Origin: CAZKWG01 sp964615375 | GTDB taxonomy: Bacteria > Myxococcota_A > UBA796 > CAZKWG01 | Length of the DNA stretch: 64,000 bases | Direction of reading: 5' to 3' | Assembly: GCA_964615375.1 (NCBI GenBank) | Contig: CAZTOW010000003.1 | Location: forward strand, 62,001-126,000 | Shown here: positions 43,441 through 57,600 of the stretch, one piece after another | Numbering within the stretch: the stretch's first letter is position 1 | How the letters are laid out: every line of letters starts with the position of its first letter | Position numbers and translations under genes: made by a program | Notes under the pieces: model-generated | What the model was told of the DNA's origin: nothing | The model's database searches: none | The model's input: the letters and a program-made list of their open reading frames with translations, nothing else

Positions 43441-46400
43441 TCAAGTCGATCCCGAGGGGGCCGGGCTGGGCGGGGCCTCGGGGCCGGGGTCGAAGAGATC
43501 CAGGATCTCCTGGGGGGTGGGGATGAGGATGTGTTCGCGGAGGGCGTTGGCGAGCTCGGGCCAGTCGGCGGCGTCGAGGGCGCGCTCGGCCTCGGCGAGG
43601 GCGGCGTCGGTGGCGACGGGGTCGCGGGTGGAGACGGCGCGGACCTGGTGCCAGAAGAAGCGGGGGAGCCAGTGGGCGGGCGCGGGCTCGGCGGTGAGCT
43701 GGGCCCATTGTTCACCCCAGGGCCACTGCCAGGTGGTCTGAAACTGGGCGAGGCCGAGGGCGAGGAGGAGGGCGTGCTGCTCGGGGGTGGAGGGGTGTTT
43801 GGAGCGGACGTGGGCGGCGAGGGGGTCGAAGAAGAGGTAGAGCCAGCGGTTCTGGAGGCGGAGGGTGGCGAGGAGGGCGGCGCGCTGGACGCGGTCGGGG
43901 TCGGTGGGGTCGAGGAGGGGGAGGAGGCCGGCGTAGGCATCGGCGATCATGGAGGCGAGGATCCTGGCGACTGCTGATCGAGTATGAACCTCATCCGTCG
44001 AGGAAGCCAGCCTGGCCCAGGGCAATGATGGATTCCAATTTTGAAGAGAAGAGAACGGAAGAGACCGACTGCCGCCAAGTGCGTCACTGAGTTCATTGGT
44101 TAGTTGAAGCCCAAGATCAGGCGAAAAGTGATGTGCATAGCGATCCACCAAGATTTTCACCATACTGACCGCAAGACCATGGACCCATACTTTCCCGAAA
44201 TATACGTTCCAATCATCCGCAGCACCAGCCAACCATTCACTTACGCAGTAGCTTGCCAAATGAGTCACGTCGTCACTTGCAAATGCACGCGCGAAATCAG
44301 TCACAAAGCTACGAGCCATATCGCCTTCAAAGCTCCACGACAAGTCGTGAGCTATGTTGTCCGCGAAGTGTAACGAGAAGAGGCTTGACACTTGACGCGC
44401 AACCAACCCATCATGACTCCTTTCGCTGAGGCCGGCGACCCGAGTCATTGTCCTTGGAGCGTATGCCGCCTGCAAATCCAGCCCGTCCCAGCCAAGCATC
44501 CCAGGAATTCGGGTACCCGAGGCGCATGCAATTGTGCTGCGGGCGATCACATTACCAGACCATTGAGTGCGCAACAGCAGCGTCAACGTGAAGGTGCTCG
44601 CTCCGCACGCCCAGCCGGTGCCCTGGGATCCCAGGCAATACCAGAACGCCAGCCTAGGGGACAGTGTACGAGCCCAGCTCAGAAGGGCCCCAGGACTCAA
44701 TTCTGCCGCCGCCCAGCTTCCCCAATCGTCAATTGGCCACAGTTCCAATAGTACACTGGACGCCTGCCGGTAATCTGGGCGCTCTCCCAATGGGCCTGGT
44801 ACTGGATACACTGAAGCGCGCGGCGCCAAGACCACAGCCCCTAGCAGTGCGTCACCTTCTCCCGTCAGGAGACGCTCATCCAGCCATGCGCGAACGGGGC
44901 GACCGTTGCGTCGACCAAAACACAGAATGTCATAGAGGAGTTTTCGGGCGCTCTCCCACCATCCAGGCCAGGTTGCCAACACCAAGACTGCCGCCCAGTT
45001 CAAGACTTGACCAAGCGTTTCTGCGGATAGATCTACCTCTTCTCGCACCAACCACAATAGAAAGTACACAGTTACAAATGCCCGTGAGGGCCGTCCCCTC
45101 AGATCTTCCAACAACGCCTCAGTCACCGCCTCCACCAGCCCCCGTCTCCGCGCCTCCTTCCCCAGCATCAGCAGCAACGTCTCCCGCCAGTGTCCCTCCC
45201 GGTGCTTCTCCACCACAAAGCGCGCCACCGCCGCGTCTCCCCCGGCCGACAGCCGCTCATACAGCGCCCGCCCCGCCAGGTACTCCATCACCGACAGGTG
45301 GAGGAAGCCGAAGACCCCCGGGCGCTGCTCCACCAGCAGCCCGGTGCGCGCGGCCAGCCAGCTCACCCAGCGGCGGACCACGCTCTCCACGCTGGCGCGG
45401 CCCTCGCCCGCCAGCTCGCGGGCGGACAGGAGCTCGGTCAGCGCGCCCTCCAGCTCGGCGCGCGACAGCGTGATGTCGCCCTGCTCCTTGCCGGTCCGCC
45501 CCTCCTGCATGCGCAGCGCCAGGCGCTCCAGGGCGCCGCGCTGGCGGCCCTCGTCCAGGCGATCGTGGTGGAAGCGCTGGTGGGTGGCCTGAGGCCGGGT
45601 CTCCAGCATCATGCGCACCAGCAGCTCGTAGAGCTGGGCGCGCTCGCCGGGCAGTGCGGCCTCCGACTGGTGGACCAGGGCGATCAGCGTGGCGAAGAGG
45701 GGGTTACGGGCCAGGTGCTTCGCCCGGGGCTCGGCGTCCAGGGCGGACATCAGGCCCTGGCGGCGCTCGGCGCGTTGGACGGGATCGGGCTCGGTGGCCT
45801 CGGTCCAGCGCTGCACAAATTCAGCTAGTTTTTCGTCGTCGAAGGGGCTCAGGCGCAGGTGGCGCCAGCCGCGCTCGTCCAGGGGGCAGTCGGCGTAGCC
45901 GTTGACGCGGCTGCTGGTCAGGATGGGCAGGGCGGGGAAGCGCGTAGCCAGGCCCGCCACGGCGTCGCGCACCCAGACGCGCTGGCTCGGGTCGGCCACC
46001 TCGTCGAGGCCGTCGATCAGCAGCAGGGCCTGGCCCGTCTTGCAGAGGGCCTCAAGCTGTGATCGATCCACCGCCACTTGTAACCGACCGCTCAGCTCGC
46101 CGAGCGCGAACTCCATCAGGTCCTTGCGCTGTGCCTCGCGCAGCCAGTCGCGCAGCGCCAGCAGCAGGGGGGCGCGGCCGTGGGCCTCGCAGCGCAGCGC
46201 CAGCCAGCGCAGGAGGGTGGTCTTGCCGCTGCCGGGATCGCCCAGGACCACGGCGCGGCCCGCCTTCCTGGGGTCGAAGAGCAGGGCCTCCAGCGCCTCC
46301 AGGCTCAGGCGCTCGCCCTTGGATCGGTCCTCCTCCAGATCCAGCGGGACGAAGACGTCCGTGAGCCCGCTCCGGGGTTTGGTGGCCGTGTCCGCGGGCA

Positions 46401-47979
46401 CGCCCAGGAAGTTGAGCTGGGAGAAGACCCCGCGGGCGGCGCGGGCGATGCGCCGGGCCAGGGCCTCCTGCTGCTGGGGTTGCTCGTCCGAGCGGGCGAC
46501 GCTCTCCACCTGCAGGGGCAGGACGACGCGGCCGTCAGGGCCGGGCCTCATGACGCCGGGGTCAGGGTGCCAGTAGCCGCCCTGGCGGTCGGTGTAGCCG
46601 AAGAAGCGCAGCTCCACCTCGCCGCGCGTGGGGTCCCAGCGGCCGAGCTGGAAGCCCTTGGGCCAGCGCCCGCCCGCGTAGACGGCCCCGGCGGCGGCGA
46701 CCAGGCCGCGGCTGGAGGGGGTGGCGCGGGCGTAGAGGCCGGCGTCGTGGGTGTGGCCGTGCAGGAGCAGGTGGAAGCGGTCGTGCAGCAGCTCGGCGGC
46801 GCGGGCCTCGGCCTCGTGCAGCCACTCGGGGGGGTGGTGCATCAGGGCGACGCGCAGGTGGACGCCGGAGAGCTCGTCCAGGAGCTCGCGGGCCTGGCGC
46901 TCGCCCAGGAGGATCCGGCCCTTCCGGTCCTCGTCGGGCCCGCAGGCCCAGGCGCTGCACAGGCTGGCGACGCCCACGCGCAGCCCGCCCACCTCGCGGA
47001 TGTCGGTGCGCCAGGGGCGGTCGGGGGAGACGGCGCGGGCGGCGCCCAGCAGCTTCCCGCTGAACTCGCAGAAGGCCAGGAGGCGCTCGCCGTAGTCGCC
47101 CATCTCCCGGGGGTCGCCCTGGCGCGCGGCCAGCTCCTCGCGGAGCTTGTCGGGGTCGCCCAGCGCCAGGAGCTGCTCCTGGTCGCCCTTGACCATGCGC
47201 CGGATGCGCCCGCGGTCCACGTCGTGGTTGCCGGGCACCAGGAAGAGGTGCTGAGGGGCGTTCAGCCCGAGGGCCTCGAGCAGGGCGGCCAGGAAGCGGT
47301 GGGCGGCCTCCAGCTCACGGGGGGCGCCGCGATCGCTGATGTCGCCCGTGAGGAAGACCAGATCGGGGCTCCAACCCACATCCCGTGCCAGCTTCGGGAG
47401 ATCGCACAGGAGGGCCTTGAGGACGAGGTCCTGGTCCCAGAGCAGGTCGTGGACGTGGAGGTCGGACAGGTGCAGCCAGCAGAGGGGGCGCTTGAGATCC
47501 ATGAGCGCGCTCGTCTCCACTCCAAGTTGTAGCATGGGCCCGGTGACGCTGCGCAGATCGGGCGCCCGACGGAAATGCTCGAGGGCGGCGAAGGGGCCAG
47601 CGAGCACCAGGAAGAGGGGGCCGTCCAGATCGAGGTGGTCGCGCTTCGTGTTCAGGACGAAGAGGGCGGGTCCCCAACATCGGGCCAGCTCGGCCGGATC
47701 TTCGGTGTCGGCCTCGACCCAGACCACGGGCAGGGGAGGCTCCGGCCGCCGCGCCGCGTCGCGAGTGAAGGCGAGGATCTGGCGGTAGATGTCCTCGGAG
47801 GGGGTGAGGTGGACCAGGGCGGGGGCCTCATCGCGGAGGCGGTCACGGATCTCCGCGCGCACCTCGGCGCTGTCCGAGACCACGAAGGCCACCCCCCGCC
47901 GACCCTCCAGGGCCAGCGCGTCGGCCAGCCCATCCCACTGGCGCTCGTCGTCCGCCGAGAGGGCGAGCGCGCGGCCCAA
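43441..47979 (-). CDS. calcineurin-type phosphoesterase-NACHT NTPase (NLR-like)
   Basis: 1512 residues. Residues 1-150 look like a degenerate STAND-type domain (PALFVLNTKRDHL, HFRRAPDLRSV). Residues 165-470 are a metallophosphoesterase with D173 and H175 (LSDLHVHD), GD 212-213, GNHD 250-253, H381/H382 and GHTHD 408-412, all metal ligands kept. Residues 565-800 are a NACHT NTPase with Walker A GDPGSGKTT (580-588) and Walker B LLLIDGLDE (652-660). Residues 800-1512 are a helical, sensor-like part; the DNA for about 950-1340 is much less GC-rich than the rest. TTG start directly after the partner ATPase stop, with GGAGG inside that gene's last codons. By analogy to bacterial NACHT defence proteins, sensing by the C terminus would trigger the phosphoesterase; that is inference. 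Confidence 0.87.
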   Translation of the reverse strand: MGRALALSADDERQWDGLADALALEGRRGVAFVVSDSAEVRAEIRDRLRDEAPALVHLTPSEDIYRQILAFTRDAARRPEPPLPVVWVEADTEDPAELARCWGPALFVLNTKRDHLDLDGPLFLVLAGPFAALEHFRRAPDLRSVTGPMLQLGVETSALMDLKRPLCWLHLSDLHVHDLLWDQDLVLKALLCDLPKLARDVGWSPDLVFLTGDISDRGAPRELEAAHRFLAALLEALGLNAPQHLFLVPGNHDVDRGRIRRMVKGDQEQLLALGDPDKLREELAARQGDPREMGDYGERLLAFCEFSGKLLGAARAVSPDRPWRTDIREVGGLRVGVASLCSAWACGPDEDRKGRILLGERQARELLDELSGVHLRVALMHHPPEWLHEAEARAAELLHDRFHLLLHGHTHDAGLYARATPSSRGLVAAAGAVYAGGRWPKGFQLGRWDPTRGEVELRFFGYTDRQGGYWHPDPGVMRPGPDGRVVLPLQVESVARSDEQPQQQEALARRIARAARGVFSQLNFLGVPADTATKPRSGLTDVFVPLDLEEDRSKGERLSLEALEALLFDPRKAGRAVVLGDPGSGKTTLLRWLALRCEAHGRAPLLLALRDWLREAQRKDLMEFALGELSGRLQVAVDRSQLEALCKTGQALLLIDGLDEVADPSQRVWVRDAVAGLATRFPALPILTSSRVNGYADCPLDERGWRHLRLSPFDDEKLAEFVQRWTEATEPDPVQRAERRQGLMSALDAEPRAKHLARNPLFATLIALVHQSEAALPGERAQLYELLVRMMLETRPQATHQRFHHDRLDEGRQRGALERLALRMQEGRTGKEQGDITLSRAELEGALTELLSARELAGEGRASVESVVRRWVSWLAARTGLLVEQRPGVFGFLHLSVMEYLAGRALYERLSAGGDAAVARFVVEKHREGHWRETLLLMLGKEARRRGLVEAVTEALLEDLRGRPSRAFVTVYFLLWLVREEVDLSAETLGQVLNWAAVLVLATWPGWWESARKLLYDILCFGRRNGRPVRAWLDERLLTGEGDALLGAVVLAPRASVYPVPGPLGERPDYRQASSVLLELWPIDDWGSWAAAELSPGALLSWARTLSPRLAFWYCLGSQGTGWACGASTFTLTLLLRTQWSGNVIARSTIACASGTRIPGMLGWDGLDLQAAYAPRTMTRVAGLSERSHDGLVARQVSSLFSLHFADNIAHDLSWSFEGDMARSFVTDFARAFASDDVTHLASYCVSEWLAGAADDWNVYFGKVWVHGLAVSMVKILVDRYAHHFSPDLGLQLTNELSDALGGSRSLPFSSLQNWNPSLPWARLASSTDEVHTRSAVARILASMIADAYAGLLPLLDPTDPDRVQRAALLATLRLQNRWLYLFFDPLAAHVRSKHPSTPEQHALLLALGLAQFQTTWQWPWGEQWAQLTAEPAPAHWLPRFFWHQVRAVSTRDPVATDAALAEAERALDAADWPELANALREHILIPTPQEILDLFDPGPEAPPSPAPSGST

Positions 47980-49326
47980 TCAGGAGCCTCCTGTAGAGAG
48001 GCGGGCCCGGACCAGGGGGTGGACGTCGTACCAGGGCTCACCGTTGTGGAAGCAGAGGACCAGATCCTCGTCCATGGCGCGGGTGAGCGCGCCCATCTGA
48101 TCCTCCTCGAGATCGGTCAGGCTGGCGTGCTGGGCGACGTGACGCAGGAGCTTGCCGAGATCGCGCCACATCGGCCCGGCGCGCTCGCTCTGCGCCCAGA
48201 GGATGGTCTGCTCGACCTGGGCCAGCGAGATCGGGAGCTGGGCGCGGGAGGCGCCGCTCAGGACGCGCCGGGTGAGGTTCAGCAGATCGCGGACGTGCCC
48301 GCCCGAGGCGTCCACGAGCGCGCCTACGCAGCCCCGGACCTCAGGACCGAAGATCGCGGGCAGGTCTACGCGGCGCTCCAGGATGCGCACCATGGCCTCC
48401 CGACCGGGGCCCCAGGGGGCGCGATCTGGAGGGCGTCCGCTGATCTTGACGCTGGGGAGCACCCGGATCTCATAGCGGCTGGCCAGCGCGCGGTTGAGCA
48501 GGCCCAGGTAGGGCGGGATGGTGTAGATGACGTGGCAGCGCGGGATGCGCAGCAGATCCACCTGGCTGTAGAAGAGCGTAGCCAGATCGCTGTAGACCTG
48601 GACGATCTGTTCGGTGGACGCGAAGAACTTCTCCAGGTTGTCCACCACCACCACGAGCTGGTTGGGGAGCGCGGCCTGGGCGAGCTCGGCGACGCGACCA
48701 TGCAGAAAGGCATGCAGGTGCCTGGGGGACGCGCCCAGGAGGGTCCGCAGGCGGCTGCGGAAGGTGGGGTCACCCTCCTTCAGCTGGGCGCGAAGGTCGA
48801 GCGGGCCCAGCGTGACCCCACCCTCGACGTCCACCTGCAGGCGACGCTCCCTCATCCACTGCACCAGCCTGTCCCAGACGGGCACGCCCACCCGGCTGGC
48901 CAGCAGCGGATCGGCGGAGGCCGCGTCCTCGAGCCCGGCCACGAGGATGAGCGCGAGCTCCTCCGCGGTGGGCGCGGCGGAGTTGTTGAAGTGCTGGAGC
49001 ACGTCCACCGTCAGCACGGTGAACCCGCCGCGGGCGCGCAGGCGGCGGGCGACCTCCCTGAGCTCGGTGCTCTTGCCGGTCCCGCGGAAGCCGGCGAAGA
49101 GCTGAGCGCTCTGGGCCACGTCGAAATTGGACGCGAGCAGGACGGTCTGGGTGAGGCTGTCGGCCATCACGGGGCCGCGGAGCGCGTAGACATTACCGTC
49201 GGAGGCCGGGAAGGCGTCCATCGGGACGTAGAACCCCGCGAGCTCGTCCGCGCTCAGCGGACGATCGGGGTCGCAGCGCTGAGCCCACTGCGCGAGGCGC
49301 CTGAGATGCTCGCTCAAGCCTCCCAC
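47980..49326 (-). CDS. AAA/STAND P-loop ATPase, partner of NACHT protein
   Basis: 448 residues. Walker A GFRGTGKST lies at 79-87 and a Walker B LVVVVDNLEKF near 222-232; the rest is helical with a C-terminal wHTH-like region ending PLVRARLSTGGS. The N terminus (LSADELAGFYVPMDAFP) precedes the P-loop, as in STAND ATPases that accompany conflict effectors. Its stop touches the TTG start of the NACHT gene, so the two are co-translated. The start is uncertain: GTG at 49326 or TTG at 49317. It is probably the regulatory or assembly ATPase of the pair. Confidence 0.8.
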   Translation of the reverse strand: MGGLSEHLRRLAQWAQRCDPDRPLSADELAGFYVPMDAFPASDGNVYALRGPVMADSLTQTVLLASNFDVAQSAQLFAGFRGTGKSTELREVARRLRARGGFTVLTVDVLQHFNNSAAPTAEELALILVAGLEDAASADPLLASRVGVPVWDRLVQWMRERRLQVDVEGGVTLGPLDLRAQLKEGDPTFRSRLRTLLGASPRHLHAFLHGRVAELAQAALPNQLVVVVDNLEKFFASTEQIVQVYSDLATLFYSQVDLLRIPRCHVIYTIPPYLGLLNRALASRYEIRVLPSVKISGRPPDRAPWGPGREAMVRILERRVDLPAIFGPEVRGCVGALVDASGGHVRDLLNLTRRVLSGASRAQLPISLAQVEQTILWAQSERAGPMWRDLGKLLRHVAQHASLTDLEEDQMGALTRAMDEDLVLCFHNGEPWYDVHPLVRARLSTGGS

Positions 49327-49369
49327 CTCCAGGGAGGCTCCTATCGCGCCCGACCTCTCCGCGCCCCCC

Positions 49370-50959
<1,590 letters not shown>

Positions 50960-50999
50960 GGGGCTCTCCGGGGGGGAGGGGAGATGGAGAAAGTGTACG

Positions 51000-54464
<3,465 letters not shown>

Positions 54465-54485
54465 GGGGGGGCCTCCAGATTGAGT

Positions 54486-54501
54486 GACTGACATGTCAGT
54501 C
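54486..54501. promoter_or_regulatory. 16-bp palindrome, operator candidate
   Basis: GACTGACATGTCAGTC is a perfect inverted repeat 22 bases before the chosen activase start. Its form (TGAC/GTCA half-sites) is that of TetR-family operators. A TetR-family gene begins at 63745, but whether it is the ligand of this site cannot be told. It probably controls the activase operon and possibly the divergent kinase gene. Confidence 0.55.
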
Positions 54502-54679
54502 TAACCATGAGGGCGGGGGCGCGCGCAAGCGCGGGCCGAGAAAAAGAGGCGCAGCTCCGAAAATGGCCTGCGGGCGCCCATGCCTCCAGTGAAGGTGATG
54601 TAAGAGCTCCGACAGGCTATGATTCGAATTCAATGAATCGCGAGACCCGCCGGTCCCGTGACTTCCTCAGGCCACAATC

Positions 54680-57600
54680 GTGAAGGAAGGGTCTCCTCGC
54701 ACCGACTCCGTCAGCGCGCCGCAGGACGAGGCGCGCCGCCTGGAGACGCGCGCGCAGGCCACCCCCGTCACCATCACCGATCCGGGCGGGAGCGCCGGGC
54801 CCACCGCGGTGATGACGGGGCAGCTCCAGAGCCGGATGGGGCGCTACCTGCTGCGGGGCGAGCTGGGGCGCGGCGGGATGGGCGTGGTCTTCCTGGCCTG
54901 GGACCCGCTCTTGAAGCGGGACGTGGCGCTGAAGGTGCTCAAGGACGCCTTCCTGGCCGAGGACGCCGTCCGCGCCCGCATGCTCCGCGAGGCCACCGCC
55001 GTCGCCCGCGTGCGACACCCCGGCATCGTGGAGGTCTACGACTTCGGCGAGGACCAGGGGCACCTCTTCTTCACGATGCGCCTGGTGAATGGCCTCTCCC
55101 TGGCCCAGCGCCTCCGCGAGGGCCGGCTGGAGCCCCACGAGGCCGCGCGCGTCGCCGCCCAGGTGGCGCGGGCGCTGCAGCACGCGCACGACCACGGCCT
55201 CATCCACCGGGACGTCAAGCCGGGCAACATCCTCCTCGACGCGGCCGGCGAGGCCGTGCTGATGGACTTCGGCCTGGTCAAGGAGGCGGACTCCGGCGAG
55301 ATCTCGCTGACCCGCGACACGCAGGTGCTCGGCACGCCCGCCTACATGGCCCCCGAGCAGATCAGCGAGGGCGCCCGCCACGCCTCGCCCCTGTCGGACC
55401 AGTACGCGCTGGGCGTGGTGCTCTACCAGATGTTGAAGGGGTGGCCTCCCTACTACGGCGCCACGCCCATGGAGATCTGGCGCAGGATCCTCCGGGAGGA
55501 TCCCCCGCCCTTCCAGCCGGAGGAGGTGCCCCCCGACCTGGTCGCGATCACGATGAAGGCCATGGCGCGCGACCCGGCCGATCGCTACCCGAGCGCGGCG
55601 GCCCTGGCCGAGGATCTCCAGCGCTTCCTGAGCGGCGAGCGCGTGCTGGCCGCGCGGCCGGGGGCGTGGCTGCGCGCGAAGAGCCTGCTGCGGCGGCGAC
55701 CCGCCTCGCTCACCCTGCCGGCGCTGGTGCTGGTGGCGCTGGCGCTGGCCTTCGTGGGGCGCTGGGCCTGGGAGCGGGCCTGGGGCTGGCGCGAGGCCCG
55801 CGTGCGCGAGCAGGAGGCCGACGAGCGTCTGATGGCCCTGAGCCCGCGTCTGGCCGAGCTGGAGGCCGCGGGCGAGCGCGAGGAGGTGGATCAGCTCTTC
55901 GGCATCTACGCTGACTTTGAAGGAAACGCGGAGACCTCCGCCCTGGCCCGGGCCTGGCTGGACCAGGCCACGCGCCTGGAGGGTCGGGGGGAGAGCGGCG
56001 GCGCCACCGAGGCGCGCGCGACGGCCTACGCGCTGGCCACGAGCCCCGATCTTCAGCAGGAGGCGCTGCTGGGGCTCGCCCGCGTCTACCGCGCGCGACA
56101 GGACTGGAGCCGGCTCCGCGACGTGCTGCTCACCCTGGAGGGCAGCGCCCCCACCCTCGCCCAGAGCCCGGAGGCCACGCGCTGGCGCCGGGACATCGCC
56201 CTGCGCGAGCGGGATCTGTCCCGGGCGGTCGCGCTCTCGGCCGACGCGGAGGAGCGGGCCCTGCTCCAGGCCCTCTCGTCGGTGACGCGGACCGGGCGGC
56301 AGGCGCTGGGCGGGACCGTGGTCGATCTCGACGCCGACGGCCGGGAGGAGCTGATGCTCCTGGACCCCGAGGGCGTGACGCTCTCGCTCGTCGAGGCCTC
56401 GCGAGGGCTCCCGGCGCGCGCGCGGATCCCGACGCCGGGCAGGCTCACCCCGTACCGACCCGCCTTCCCCCTGGGGCCCGGGCGCTCGGGGCCTCTGCTG
56501 GTCCAGGACGCAGACGGGCGCTGCACGATCCAGGATCTGCAGGACGGGGCGATGGTCGAGCGGGGCGAGATCACCTGCCGGCTGGTCCGGGACGCCCTGA
56601 ACGTGGACCTGGACGAGGACGGCGCGCCCGAGATCTACCTCGCGGACGATCGCCGGCTGGCGCGGCTCCGGCTGGAGGACGGCCCCCCGCGGCTGGAGGA
56701 GGCCCACCTGGCCACCAGCGCGTCGAACTCCGAGATCTGGAGCCTGGTCGCCGGGGATCTGGACGGGGACGGCCACCGGGAGCTCGCGGTGGGCACCTCG
56801 GGCTGGGGGGCCTACGACGTGCGGATCCTGGCGGCGAAGCCGGAGGGTCTGCGCCTGCGGGCGCGCCTGCAGCTGGGCAGGGTCACGGCGCTGCGCGCGC
56901 TGCGCACGGCGAGCGGCGAGCGGCTGGCCGCCTTCCAGGTGCAGGACCCCTACGAGCGCCACAACGTCCAGATCTTCGGCCCCGATCTCCCGCAGGGGGC
57001 GCCCCTCGGGCTGCACCTGCTCTCCTGGCGCGGCGGCGCCCTGGAGAGCGCGCAGGTCACGCCCCTGGAGCACATCGCCCACGCCGTCGCCGATCCCCCG
57101 GTGGTCGGGGACCTGGACGGCGACGGGGACGACGATCTGGTCGCGTTCACCCCCCGCTTCGAGAGCGTGCTGCTGCTGGCGCGCGCGGACGGGAGCTTCC
57201 AGCCCCTGGTGCTGGGCCAGCTGGCCCCGGTGGCGGCGCTGAACCTGGACGCCGATCCCGCGGACGAGCTCGTGCTGAGCGGCCCGGAGCTGGACGTCTT
57301 CGTGCTGGGCGACGGCAGCGACTCCCTCCCGTCGGCGGCGCTGACCGCGCCCCTCTCCCGGGCGCCCACGCCCCCCGAGATCCCCGCCAGCATGGTCCCC
57401 TCCTGGGAGCGCGCCGAGCAGATCGTCGCCCTCGGCCTCCCCGAGGTCGCCATCGAGCGCCTGCAGCGCCTGGCCGGGCTCGACCCCCGGGGCGCGGTGG
57501 AGCTGGCCGCGCACCAGCGCATGGCCCGGCTCTACGAGCTCGCGGGGAGGCCGGGGCAGGCGGGCGCCCTGTACGTGCGGGTCGCCGAGGCCTCGGATCA

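Noticed and set aside
43441..43940. Upstream part of the cassette frame as a separate gene
   Set aside because: This Pro/Ser-rich stretch is the NACHT gene read in another frame; similarity to the sensor region begins only left of about 43337.
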